A stretch of 64,000 nt of DNA from Plasmopara viticola (taxonomy: Eukaryota; Oomycota; Peronosporomycetes; Peronosporales; Peronosporaceae): the NCBI GenBank assembly GCA_001695595.3, contig MBPM02000069.1, positions 310,001 to 374,000 on the forward strand. The letters are read 5' to 3'. A model generated the notes under the pieces. That model searched no databases. It saw only the letters and a list, made by a program, of their open reading frames with translations, and was not told the DNA's origin. Shown one piece after another: positions 52,640 to 64,000 of this stretch. Position 1 is the stretch's first letter; each line of letters starts with the position of its first letter. The position numbers and the translations under genes were made by a program.

Positions 52640-55600
52640 ATAGAGTGTGCACACAGGATCATATGTTCGATTCACTGGAGACATGGCGATAGTTATTCAC
52701 CTTGGAAAGACTCGAAGAAACTTCTTTACGCAGGTTACAACATCGAACACGACTGTATGGCGAGTGCTCAATAGGATAAAAATGCTGGAGCGTTTCTACT
52801 GCGTTGCAGCCATCGCGCTTGCAACACACAGCGCTGAGGCTGGTGCTCTGCAGGAACCATAAGCGAGATTGTGAAAGAAGCAATTAGGACACGACGCGAA
52901 ACTGCAAATTCTCATATATAGGGAGCAAGAGAAGGCAGAGGCGCACATGACGGCGCATAACACGTGCAGCTATCTCAGTACTAACGCGTGTAGTAGAGTG
53001 CTGAGTCGCTAAATAGGGCTTCACTGCAAGTTCTGGCGACCACACGAGTCCCAGTAAGCATTTTATCAGGAATATTAGGGAGTGTGAACAACAATCGTGC
53101 TGACGTAGTGACTCCATAGTCCAACAACGTCGTCTCTGTAGCAGTTACAAGGCGCAAACCTGTTGGACAAATTTTCAATTGCTCAAGCTCGCGGTAGAAT
53201 CAAGAACTGCGTCTAGAGTGACGTCATTAACAGACTGTAATCCACAAGCGCATTGACAAATATGTTGCAGCTACACTTCTGCATTAAAAAAGTCGGATAG
53301 ACAGCAAAGTCAGGGTCGACTTGCAAATCGCAAAGTGTCCTTCCTATCTGGCTAGTATTTTACCAATCAGTCTGCGGCTTGTCGTAGCCTTAGCTGATTC
53401 GGTCGGCTACATTATTGAAATTTGCGGTCGACATGCAGCCAAATCTGCTGTTGCGGCATGTGTACACACTGGCCCGGCACTTCTAAAGCGCATTACGCCA
53501 CATCCACTTGACTTGATACCATCAAACACACGTTTGTTTCCGCTTCATAGACGCACACCACCGCACCAGTATCTGATGTCGATACGGTGAGACGGTCACA
53601 ATGGACGGCTTAGGCCAAAGTCTGGTAGTCAAAATGATGCCAGACATTGCCCAATTTTGACCACCCAACTGCGATGCACCAACGTATTGTTGCCTGAGCT
53701 GGAGACGTTGTTCCTTTGGCTGGACTACAATAAAAAGCTGTAAGCCATCATCATCGCGACGCTAATACAGAATTTTTTGGGGTAATAAGTGGAATTGGTC
53801 ATTGGCGGTCACCAGCACAAACTTGCTCAATAGTGCCTGTACTTCTCGTACCGTAGCAATAGGAATAGGTTCATGCACTGTGTGATGCCATAAGCGGAAG
53901 CATCATCGTTAAAGCCACATATGAGTGTGTCAAAGAGTAAACAATACTACCGGTAAAAGCTACCAAGTAAACATTTCAAAAAGCGGACCGTAAATGCTAC
54001 AGTGTGCTCCTGGCTAAATTCTACTACCACGATTTAGACATTGTAGACGAAGCACACGTTGCTGTTCGATTTGAGAGACATCGCAGTCAACTTGTTAAGA
54101 TCCGGCTTTGCCCCGTATCCATCACAATATTCGTTAATCATTTCGAGCCGGAAAAAAGATCGGGGAGAAAGCTGCTGAGTGACGTCATGTCCTCTGCGAG
54201 AATGTACCCGTGGCAGTGTCAAAATTTGTCAAACAGATTCCAAACTCTTCATGCATACGTAGTGAAGACAAAAGGAGCTTGATGGTCATCAAAGACAGCA
54301 GCGCATATAATGTCGTTTCAAGTCCTGGAAAATGCTGTTATTGATCATAAGTCGCACCCCGGTCACAACAGCGCGATAAATCTGTAGCTACAGGGCACAG
54401 GCTTCCTTCTTTTGAAGCAGTGTTGACGCTGGTGTCTAAAGAGCGATCGGATTGTAGGTGATGGGTGAAGAAAATGCACCAGCATTTACTAAAAATATGC
54501 TTCGATCTTTTCGTGAGAGCCCCTTATCAATTCATTAAGTAGCTATTCTTATGCGCAGATGTCCGTTGATGGTCCGCGTCCACCAAGCTTGACAAATTGT
54601 CCGTAACAGAATTTGTGGGTCCATAAAGCAAAGCGACATATCTTGGGGTGTTGATAGCAAATCTCTTCCATCAAAACACGATGCGCACTCAAATCCAACG
54701 GGCGAAAAAAGTGATTCGCATTCTCCATACGCTAAAGCTACAAATAAAATGCCATGTCTTGATTGTACTGCTTCTTTCGAGGCAAGGTCGCGTTGCAGTG
54801 TAGCGTGCCTCCAATGCTTTTGCCTGCAACAACGAGTGCCGTTTTTATTGCACGCAAATTTAAAAGAGTTGCTGGAATTATCTTTTCACCTTCCCCAGAC
54901 ACGTTTGGGTTAAATGACGCACAAAGTTGTGTCAGTTCATTAAATGCCTCCTGCAAGAGAGCTTGACTACCGATAGATATTCGATAAAAACTTTGGTACC
55001 CTCGACCGTGCGCTTGAAAACTTGGACGAGAATATATCGAGTGTGCCAGGTGGTTCCCATGCGTAGACGCAGTGTACTTGAAGCCATTTAAGGAGCACTC
55101 CAAAATAAAGATGCAATTCAAACGATATCTGCGTGGCTGAAGCCAGTGTAAATACGGATGCTACCATGATCTACTCGCCACGCATATGCCACGCCGAGCG
55201 TTGCGAGCCACTTCAAACAATACGATCGGCCTTGTTAGAATGAAAGGTGGCTCCTGTTGCATCGAGTATAAGGCCCATCGAGAAATTGAAGTCATACATC
55301 ACAAGATGGTATGCACTCTCTTCGAGCACCATGACAGTGTTGGGATGGGCGAAAATTGCATTTATTGATGATCCGCAGGTGCATACACATAATGTGCATT
55401 CAAGAGTACTCTGTCAGCATCAAAACGTGCCAATTAAAAATCACTTGCGTATCAGCTTCGAAGTTGCATGATTGAGGAAATCTGCGTGTATATTTGTCAC
55501 AACACCAGCACAACGCGATCGTGTTGTACTTTGGGTGGCACTGTTTGTATTACTGACACAACCTTTGAGCTTGAATTTGGCGTCGAGGTGAACTAGAATT

Positions 55601-57930
55601 GTAGTAAATTGTGCTTGATCACGAAACCTGGACTATTGAATGCAGGTAAGCAAGTGCTTGGACAAAAAATAACCATCGATTCTTTAGTGTCATGTTGGTG
55701 CTGACCGATCACATGGTAACGCCATTTCACAAAATTTTCGGTCGTTGGGCAACTTTAGTGGCGCAATGGATCAGCAGCAAGGCTGGTATTTCCATTAATT
55801 AGTCGGAGACGAAAAACAATAGTATATATATCGAAGAAGCCGCAATTTTTATGTCTTCGAAAAAAAGTCCACAACCAGCCTTGCCACTGCAATTGATGTC
55901 ATTGTTAAAAAACAATAGACGCGATAGTCAATCCAGAACAATGTCGGAGCCAGTGGCCATTGTCAGGGAGCTTGGGGCGGTACACATCACTCAAAAATTG
56001 CCATCGCTTTAGGAACTAGCACAAGTTAAGTCACTTCGGTCGACGTTTGACAAAGTGACGATATTCGTGCCGCTTGATCCTCACGGTTAGACAGTAGCTC
56101 GAAATCGATGGACCATATTTACTCAGTGTTTAATGCCAGACCTTCAAAGATGAAGAGCTGCGCGGATTAAGTTGAAAAAAAAGCAATCGACCAACATCTT
56201 ACAAAGTGCAGTCTATGTCATTCATCTGCTCATGTATAGCACGCCTCAACGCAGACGGCGATGGTCGGCCAAACTGTATTAGCTTGTCAGCATACGTCGT
56301 CGAGTTATGTTTTTTTTGTGCAGAGACGCACGCTCGTCCGCCATCACACGATGCTCCGAAAGTAGATATGGCTCAGCACCAGCAACATTACCTAGCAGAG
56401 CTTCGGCTAATTCTGCTGGCTCAATGGTGCTTTATCTTGGTAATGGTCACAAAGGGTGAGGCTTCGATCGACTTCTTAACGGCTTCGGGGATACCAACAA
56501 GATCGGCTTAATTGAAAAGATGGGCTTCGCACCTGGGCCATAAGAAGATTCACAAGTCCGTACTCGATCCAAGACGCTAATGTAGTTGCTTGTAGTAATT
56601 CCCATTGCTCTTTACTAGTCATGTTTGGAAAGTCGTTCGAGCTGCAAATGCGCTTTCTTCTGCAATAGAATATTATAGCAGTGTTGGCTGAAGGAAGTAA
56701 ATGATGTTCAATGGCGAAATTCTTAGTCAGCATGTGCCCAAAGATAGGTTCACATATGCAGCTAAAGCCGAGATAAATTGAGAGCTTGAGAGATTGATGT
56801 GGGACTTTATTGAAAAAGCGTTTATCCCTGCAACTATATGTTGCAGCGGAAAATCGAGCGGATGTACGTATAATGGCTCGGTAGTCGGATGAGTTGGGTT
56901 GGGCTGGACCTGTGTTTCACGCAACAGTGGATGGTCGACTGAGTCAAGATTGTGTGCACAGCAGTACCAAAAAGCAAACACTTTGCGAGATATGTCCATG
57001 CGCGGGGAAAGAACGATATTTAGACAAAACTAAGTCACAAATAGACCCAAATACCATGAGAGCGCTTGAACAGGACGCCGACACAAAGTAGACACCTCAC
57101 GCAGCCGTCGAGACGCTAGAGCAACGTTGACTGCTTGAAAGGTGTCGTAAGTTACTTGACAGCCCAGTGCATACCGACGCTTCATCAAACTGTCTGTGTT
57201 AAAATTACGGTCGATGCTGGAAACGTCAATAAAGTAATTATCCTTCAAAACATTGAGCTCCTTGAACATGAGCGAGCCACCCTCGGTTGGGCGCTTAAAC
57301 TTAATGCACGCCTAAGGTCAACTAATCGGTAATGGGGTGATGCACTTGAATCCTGAAAGAAGAATCGATAAATCCACTAATACTTGAGCGATCAAAAGCT
57401 TGCGTAGACACGAATCAAGCATCTTGTAAGCTCCGCGGCAAATTATTGTCAATTAGCAAAGCATGGCGGCTTGCTTTTGGCATAGCCTCACACACCCCTC
57501 AATTAAACCAATGAACCCACAGCACTCAGCCTCCAGCAATTGTTTGCAATAGAGTGGTGAACTCGAAAGTATGGATAAATGAGTAATCATTCTGGTGAAG
57601 AAATGGTAGGGGTAGACTCAGTCGTTGGTTGGAAGTGCACTAGTCTCGAAGAGAACAACACTGTTATTATGGTGAATGACAGCATTTTTTACCAGAACTT
57701 GTCTACATGGTCTTGAGTTGAGCAGCAAGGCGTAAGCTTTAGGGGTCGGAACTGCGTCCCAAAGCGACACACAACTACCCGACGCCAATTACTCGGCTCG
57801 ACAGTTAGTAGCACCGTCTTCCAGACTTCGAAAGCGACACCGCAGTGCTCGCCGTTTCCCCCAGTGTCGAGGTATGCTACGTAATTAACTGTCTTCGTTG
57901 ACGCCTTTAAGCATGTCAATTATATTATCC
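52640..57930 (-). pseudogene. Scattered relics of one or more unidentified minus-strand genes
   Basis: A series of minus-strand frames have protein-like composition but no intact gene. From right to left: AYLDTGGNGEHCGVAFEVWK (57.85 kb), TEPLYVHPLDFPLQHIVAGI (56.85 kb), MTSKEQWELLQATTLASWIE (56.6 kb), ESAYHLVMYDFNFSMGLILD (55.3 kb), FNELTQLCASFNPNVSGEGE with LLNLRAIKTALVVAGKSIGG (54.9 kb), LKPHICGFNDDASAYGI (53.9 kb) and GCGVMRFRSAGPVCTHAATA (53.5 kb). The spread over 5 kb with frameshifts and stops suggests a very large gene in decay, perhaps of the VPS13/bridge-like lipid-transfer type, but that is a weak guess. They could also be unrelated. Confidence 0.3.
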
Positions 57931-58254
57931 AAGAAAGGCGTACGCCTCTATACGCGTGAGCGACACATATGCATTCTTAAATAACATGGCAGTGAAGGCG
58001 GCAACGCTTGACCCATGGGTATCTAAGGCATGAAATAGATAATCAGGGCTCCTCGTCGGCCTCTTCCGGGTACAGTGACAGCCCGGTATTGAATTCGGCA
58101 TCGTCCGGGAAGAGGTACTGTCTAATAGCCCATTACGCTGCTTCTATTTAAAGCTCGCTCCCATGTTAGTCAGTCCTGTCGCCGGGTCTTACTCACCAAC
58201 TGAGACAACCTTGCCAGGTCGTGTCATTTCTTGAATAGACATGGTGATTTTAGT

Positions 58255-58933
58255 ATGAGCCGCGTTATCCGACCCCTCCCCATTTTGTTATCCGTCCCCC
58301 ATTTTTGTGATTGGCCAATTAAAATAATTTACTGATGGTATTTAGATGTTCGTGGCGCCACTTTCCTCTTAACCTCTTTTTGCTGTTTACTTCACGATCC
58401 ACAGGATGTTCGTAATCCGCGAACATGAAGCAGACAATGTCACGCCGTCACTGCCTCAGATATATTATTCACACCAATTCGGTAAGCTGGCTTTGCTCAG
58501 TATCGTACAACATTTTATAACACTCTTCTGAGATGATCGAAACTGTGCCACGATTGAAGAGTCTAAAAACTGTGCTATCCGTTGTTACCACTAGGCCATC
58601 CCCAGTAGGCATCGCCTAATTTCAAGTTAACCGCATTGAATATTGGTGAAACGATTGATGCTTGCCGTGATTGAGATTTTTGTCAGCACTAGGCTCTTCA
58701 CTTCCCCCTCGCGTAACTTTATACCCTTAAGATAAAAAAAACGTTTGAGCAGTCTTCAAGAGCTAACAATATTCTGTAGCGCGCAGTAAAGAAGAAAATT
58801 AATTAATTCGTGCTGTAGATGGGAAAGCGGTAGTGGCGTCACGAACATTCATAACCAAGTAGTGTAATTAATTAGCCGTTTTACAGAAATGGGGGATGGA
58901 TAACGAAATGTGGGGGGATTAATAACGCGGCTA
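58255..58933. mobile_element. MITE-like TIR element with 7-bp TSD
   Basis: About 680 bp with inverted ends of roughly 55 bp: the left end runs GAGCCGCGTTATCC...TTTGTTATCCGTCCCCCATT and the right end is its reverse complement with several mismatches. TTTAGTA flanks both sides (58248..58254 and 58934..58940). The interior has no transposase, so it depended on an enzyme encoded elsewhere. Superfamily is not assignable from these ends. Confidence 0.75.
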
Positions 58934-58937
58934 TTTA

Positions 58938-59264
58938 GTATTGTATTGTATTGTATTACGTTATCGCGTTGCCAAGTTATGCACGTGCTAGGCTCAGTCT
59001 GGCTAGTCCACGGCATAGAGTGGTGTCCGCATACGTCGAGTCTCGTCCGGCGGGCAGTGCAGCCAGCATCGAGGTCGTGAGGTTCTTCAATTATTTCGTT
59101 TATCTCTGACTTGGTAAGAGCCCAGGTGGCGCTCTGGTGCTGGAGACCGTCGCGTCGAGGGTGAGACTTGTTAGAGACCTGCAGATGCCCGAGAGCACCT
59201 ACCCGAAGCGCGCGAGCATTTAGCCCCCGCGCTTGGAAGGAGGGCGTCACCCCAACCTTTTCCG
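58938..59264 (-). mobile_element. Pentamer-tail retroposon, copy 6
   Basis: Full-length minus-strand copy beginning at the pentamer tail (TATTGTATTGTATTG) and ending with CCTTTTCCG. It sits exactly at the right flank of the TIR element, its tail starting within that element's target duplication. Confidence 0.85.
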
Positions 59265-59828
59265 AAAATTTGATAGTAGTAAAGCAGAATTGGCTATTCA
59301 AGTGATACTGGCTACTAATTCCGCTATGAAGTTAATGTAACAGGGACCTTTATTCCGTGTATGCAACATCTTAATCTTTTCAATGAACGTATCGTAATTT
59401 TACTAGTATGCATTACAGTAGTTCTTGACAAAAAACACCGCGTTGCTACCATAACTACCTAATTTGTATCCGTTTGTCAGTTAATCGGCAACTAATTTGC
59501 AGGTGGTTAGCGCGAAGCCTAAGTTAGGACAATGAACGGGTCTTGGCATTGCAAGGTAGCTCGCCAGGGTAGCATGGCGTGAAAATTGCGTGCATCGGAT
59601 TCGAAAGGGGTTAATTTAAAACATCAAGAGAGCTAGATGTATGCTTGAAAATTTACAGACAAATTGAAACATTTTTGTTGACTGTGTTCTTTAAGTAAAG
59701 CTCATCGACAGGTAGACAATCCAACGCCAGACTTACGCGGACTTTCACGAAGTTGTTCAACGGACAATCTTCAAGGTGTGACTTATTTGGTTTCATTACT
59801 TATACCATTTAGATCAAATGTATCCTAA

Positions 59829-59881
59829 TAAAACTCCTTGCCCCCCCCCCTTAGGCGCCTAGGGGGGGGCAGGAAGTTTTT
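59829..59881. repeat. Palindrome with C-run and G-run around GGCGCC
   Basis: AAAACTCCTTG, a run of ten C, TTAGGCGCCTA, a run of eight G, then CAGGAAGTTTT. The arms are complementary apart from two mismatches and the unequal run length. Confidence 0.85.
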
Positions 59882-60564
59882 CAAGATAGAATATCCACGG
59901 GAGCTTTCTGCTTTAGTGTGCTCTTTCCATATATCAGTGCTGATAAGTGTGACTGTTTCTCCTATATTCAGTATATGTGCTGTGGATTAATATCATGGAG
60001 ATTAGTCGTCATAAACAAAGAGCTTTGCAAGCGAATTCGCCCTCCTTTAGTATAATCGTTTACAGACTAGTAATGAAGCGTTTCTTTGCGGGTAGAGCTA
60101 CGTTTTCGTTCATAAAGCTTGAAATTTAATATAAACGTAGGTTTTCAGAAAGAAGATTGGGTAGGATGTTGTTTTATCCTTACCGCACCCTTGTTTTCAT
60201 AGGTGTAATCTCTCGAACTACACGATTCATTCACAGACCACTCCGATCGCCACCATGCAGACGCATTTTCAGACAGAAAATGCTAACTTTTCTCATACAT
60301 TTTTACATTTTATTTTCATTAGGAGGAAATTACATTGGGCAAATTAAGGTTGGGTGAAGTGGTCCGCGAATATCAAATCTATTTATACTACGCATCTGCT
60401 TGACGTCAAGGTTTTATTTATTTCTACTTCCTGGGAATTTACATGCTCTGAAACAGATCAATGCTTGAAGAATTTCCAGTTCTGTATGGCCACGCACAAG
60501 TCGTATCGTCGTGAAATGACAATGGGCTCGCATGCAATATATGGAAACACGCATTACATCGCTT
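59882..60564. other. No gene recognised
   Basis: AT-rich with short open frames only. Confidence 0.45.
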
Positions 60565-60884
60565 CGGAAAAGGTTAGGGTGACGCCCTCCTTCCAAGCGC
60601 GGAGATAAATGCTCGCGCGCTTCGGGCAGGTGCTCTCGAGCATCTGCAGGTCTCTAACGAGTCTCACCCTCGACGCGACGGTCTCCAGCACCAGGGCGCC
60701 ATCTGGGATCTTACAAAGTCAGAGCTAAACAAAATAATGGAAGACCCTCACGACCTCGGTGCTGGCTGCACTGCCCGCCGAACGAGACTCGACGTATGCG
60801 GACACCACTCTATGCCGTGGACTAGCCAGACTGAGCCTAGCACGTGCATAACTTGGCAACGCGATAACGTAATACATTACATTA
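60565..60884 (+). mobile_element. Pentamer-tail retroposon, copy 7
   Basis: Full-length plus-strand copy starting CGGAAAAGGTTAGGGTGACG with an (ACATT)n tail. Flanks GCATTACATCGCTT (60551..60564) and CATTACATTGCGCTT (60880..60894) form an imperfect target duplication that blends with the tail. Confidence 0.85.
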
Positions 60885-62395
60885 CATTGCGCTTTACATC
60901 GACAAAACGTAGCACGTTATATAAAATGACATAAATAGCTTTACTTTGGAGAAACATTTTTTCTGCCGAGCACCGTAAAAATAGCTTATCCTTATCGCTA
61001 TCGGACTAACTTTAAATTTGAATGATACTTGAAATATGAGACCGTAACACCGATACGATCAAAACATAAGATACATGTTACCATTTATTTTGCTCATTAA
61101 AAATAGTGTTTTGCTTTTCTAGAGCTGCACAATGAGTAATTTCCAGGAATATATATTGATAAGAGGTCAAAGTATATCTGATCTGGTCTACAAAGTTACA
61201 AGTCTCATTTTTTCACACAAAAGTTATGTCGCGTATGAAAAAAAGCCAATAAGACTTTGGCGTATTTTCTGCTACAGTGCCGACCCAAATATCAGAGCAA
61301 ATACTGCAGTATTCATTTATAGCTCTCACATGGCAGGATTTACTGGTAATACAGCTGTTAAAATTTATCAACCTAACAACGGGTATAGCTGTCGCTTACA
61401 AACAATAATTTATTTGGCACTTGTTTAAGCCAGTGTCCCTGGAAATCGACAGCCAAGCAACTCATGGAAATGATGTCGAGAAATTATTGCCCTTTAAATA
61501 GAATTGTGCTGAGAATGTGTCCGCTTGACTACTATTATATATAACTTACTGGTGTCTTGAGGTAGATAATTCCCATATGAATATTTGTAACGAAAGGGTT
61601 CATCGTGTCTAAGAGAATGTAGGTCGCAGTATGTTTGCAGAGGCACCGCATTCGTAAGCCAGCAAACTGTCAATGATTAAGTTTACTCTTAGCGATGCAA
61701 TTATACACATCGACAGACTTTGCCCTTTTATATATTAAACAAAGATTCCAAGAGTGCCGTTAGCGTTTGAAGCACAATTGCTCAGAGAATTAATGCGGAA
61801 GAGACTTCAAAAATTCTCTTTCCAGTCTATGACTTGAGCCTAAACTTGAGCAATAACAGCTATCTGACTTTCGCAGCAAGGCAAGAGCGCGATTGCATCC
61901 GCCAGGATAGGAAAAGACGCTCAAGATGGAAATGAAGCTAAAATTTGTCTATATATGGGAAATAAGCATCGTTAGATACCACCTGGAAGAGTCAGTTTGA
62001 GTCTCAAGAACAAGATGAAACGTCAGACATGTGACAGACTATAAATGACATTTAGCGGCTACCTTTCCCATACACACAGCCAGGCAACGCGTTGTACGTA
62101 CACAGCACCCATTAGTTCTATTTTCAGATTACAACGGCCTTTGGTAGTCATATTTAAGATGTATCTACGGCACACACGAGTTTTGTCACGTGGAATAAGT
62201 ACCAAAAGTAACTTGATCATCCGTCAAAAGATCTGATCTAGCTAAGGAGTCGCTGAAAAAATCCCTACGTCTGCTGACACGAGAATCGCGCGAATACCTT
62301 GCATCTTGCTTAACATCTTTTGGAAGATTAAACAAAAGCGAGCTTCGTGTGTCCTGTGCCTACTGAGACGGCTAAGGATCTAAAGAAGCAAAAGT
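60885..62395. other. Unassigned stretch with one 98-codon ORF
   Basis: The frame 61132..61428 (+) starts MSNFQEYILIRGQSISDLVY and has no recognisable domain; its AT-rich codon use suggests chance or a relic. Nothing else seen. Confidence 0.35.
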
Positions 62396-62396
62396 A

Positions 62397-62603
62397 ATGT
62401 CAGAAAAGCCCGCTCACTCAATGGAATACCTCCGAAAGATATTAGACTTATCATCAGCCTCACCAGCCATGCAAAGTGCTTTGTTTGTCAAAACGGGTAA
62501 GGCTGCAATGATATTGGCAAATTGTAAGATGCTTTCTCTAGGAAAGTTGTCGACCGCGGTACGAGAAGATCCAGAGAACGAGCTATTGATCTCAGTAGCT
62601 TAG
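62397..62603 (+). other. Short unrecognised ORF
   Basis: A frame of 68 codons starting MSEKPAHSMEYLRKILDLSS. Composition is compatible with a small helical protein, but length, context and family give no support. Confidence 0.2.
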
Positions 62604-62963
62604 AACACTAATCGCAATTGAAGATAAGCTGTGGGACCTGCCCACTGTCGGGCATAAACGAAAGACATTCCTCTGCGAGAGATCGACTATCTTGTTGGTG
62701 CACGAGCAGCTGCTTTGTATGTCACAAAGTCTCTCCCGGATGTCACGCTATAATGGCAATTAAATTTGTAGCTTGTTTGAATAAGAGTTTATTTGTTTCG
62801 GTTTGACATTTCGGCACCGCGGCAAATGCTACTTAAGATATTTACTTAGCGTCGCAAGACTTTTTGAGCTATAAATTGTTCGCTTACGGCCTGAAATACA
62901 CAACAAAATTGCACTCACAACGCTGAATAGGAGAATTTATTGGCAACTGGGTGAAAACTCAGG

Positions 62964-63245
62964 TTATTCTTCGAATACCTTCCCAAACTCAACCCACAAA
63001 AGGACTGCTGGTACGTGTCTGAGCTGAGAAGATGAGGCGAACAAAACAAAGTCTTGGTAGCTGAGCGATATGAAGGCATCGCCATCGATGTCATCACTTA
63101 CGATGTAAAGCTGGAGCACTTGACAGCAATGCGATGGTCTGACTTTAACTTTCAGGTAAGGATTACGCTTTGTGAGCACTGCGACTGAACGACGCTTCAC
63201 AATCGCTAATTTTTCTACGAGACTACTACACGATTCAAAGACCAA
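62964..63245 (-). other. Unrecognised minus-strand ORF
   Basis: A frame of 93 codons reading LAIVKRRSVAVLTKRNPYLK then VLQLYIVSDDIDGDAFISLS. It looks protein-like, and a neighbouring frame upstream (RSVIFFVTCRPGFFKKLLLH) may belong to the same relic. I do not know the family. Confidence 0.3.
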
Positions 63246-63249
63246 AGTT

Positions 63250-64000
63250 GGTTTTTAGAACATCACGCATTTTTGTGTATTTGACGAGCTGGCTGCAGAT
63301 GCTGCAAGTGTCATGAGATTTGTTGATTAAGTCTTCGTAAATTCATATTGATTTTGTCGGTTGTGGAAAGCTCCAAGACGTCAAAATGAAGAAGAAGCTT
63401 TTTGAAGAAGCCCGGTCGACACGTAACAAAGAAAATTACGGAGCGCTGCACATCAGCATAAGAGAGGTCAGTGCATTGCTCGTAAAAAGAACATAAAAAG
63501 GTTTAGATTAAGAAAATTGCTATAAGTGTGATTGATTCGATCCTATTAGTCGAGGCTGTGTACAGTAGAGCGGTATCGAGAAAGATGCTGCTGTGTTTGC
63601 CCCTGATAAAGAGCAGTGCGGCGAAAGCTAATCAATATTGAGTGTATATCGCACGTAACTTCTCATAAGGGCGACCGCTTTGACTACAAGGTGTTGAGCG
63701 CTGGACCAGAGGTGATTCGATGCTGCGGGGACTAATTAGAGTACAGTCAAAGTCACCAGATCGGACGACTTGACAATTGTAATGGCTGAAGTCTTTCACG
63801 TTACAGGAATACGCAGACGCTTACTGTCAGCTGGCATACAAATAAAATGTGGTATCAAGATTAGTTTGAGAAGCACCCATGCTTTATTTAAAGCATGAAA
63901 CGTCCAAATTGCCACAGAGTTCGCTTTAAACTGCGAGCAAAACGAGACTCGCTTAGTGGAGTACGCCAATGTTGACAGTAAATGCTTTCTGTGCACGATA
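63250..64000. other. No gene recognised to the end of the window
   Basis: Only short frames with stops. A gene running off the edge cannot be excluded. Confidence 0.4.

Noticed and set aside
15011..60884. Conserved ~100-codon frame of the pentamer-tail retroposons as seven separate genes
   Set aside because: They are dispersed copies of one repeat with target duplications; the shared frame follows from recent common origin, and no start codon or family is shared by all.
1..64000. CRISPR arrays, bacterial operons, riboswitches
   Set aside because: No regularly spaced direct repeats and no prokaryotic gene organisation; the sequence is eukaryotic.
1..64000. RXLR or Crinkler effector genes
   Set aside because: No frame combines a signal peptide with RXLR-EER or LFLAK-type motifs; absence here is only by eye.

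Overview
The window looks like a transposon-rich part of an oomycete genome (Peronosporales: Phytophthora or a related downy mildew). The evidence is a secreted pectin methylesterase (PME, pectinesterase) family without visible introns, oomycete-type initiator motifs about 45 nt upstream of two PME starts, decayed Ty1/copia and Ty3/gypsy elements, and a single-exon mitochondrial biotin carboxylase gene. Species is not resolved. Only two loci look fully healthy: a PME at 50829..51926 (-) and the propionyl-CoA carboxylase alpha subunit at 31706..34003 (-). Nearly everything else is transposon, pseudogene or unassigned DNA.

Region by region. 1-4.4 kb: two PME genes head to head on the arms of a ~1.06 kb inverted duplication, with a decayed PME 3' half in the spacer. 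4.4-5.5 kb: dead pogo-type transposase. 6.0-6.8 kb: shredded PME. 8.8-9.3 kb: tail of a MULE-type transposase. 10.3-10.9 kb: dynamin-like GTPase pseudogene. 11.2-13.0 kb: PME pseudogene abutting a truncated gypsy gag. 13.0-18.6 kb: a second inverted duplication (arms ~1.8 kb) carrying gypsy 5' sequence, with another PME pseudogene and two short retroposons between the arms. 18.6-20.1 kb: 3' part of a copia element. 20.1-25.9 kb: nothing assignable. 25.9-30.3 kb: copia element with both LTRs. 30.8-31.1 kb: tRNA-derived SINE. 31.7-34.0 kb: PCCA. 34.7-38.5 kb: decayed gypsy with 3' LTR. 39.5-40.6 kb: TIR element with an 8-bp target duplication. 41-44 kb: decayed transposon-type ORF with two perfect hairpins. 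46.2 kb: PME fragment. 49.3-50.0 kb: solo gypsy LTR with a retroposon inside it. 50.8-51.9 kb: intact PME. 52.6-57.9 kb: relics of an unidentified gene. 58.3-58.9 kb: MITE-like TIR element. 59-64 kb: two more retroposon copies and unassigned sequence.

The main theme is repeated duplication of one PME gene in at least eight states of repair (positions near 1, 1.5, 3, 6.5, 11.7, 16.3, 46.3 and 51.4 kb), spread by inverted and direct segmental duplication among retroelements. A seven-copy ~320-bp retroposon family with a pentamer-repeat tail is the second theme. PMEs remove methyl groups from plant pectin in the apoplast, so the cluster fits a plant-associated lifestyle. PCCA is a housekeeping gene embedded in this repeat-rich setting.
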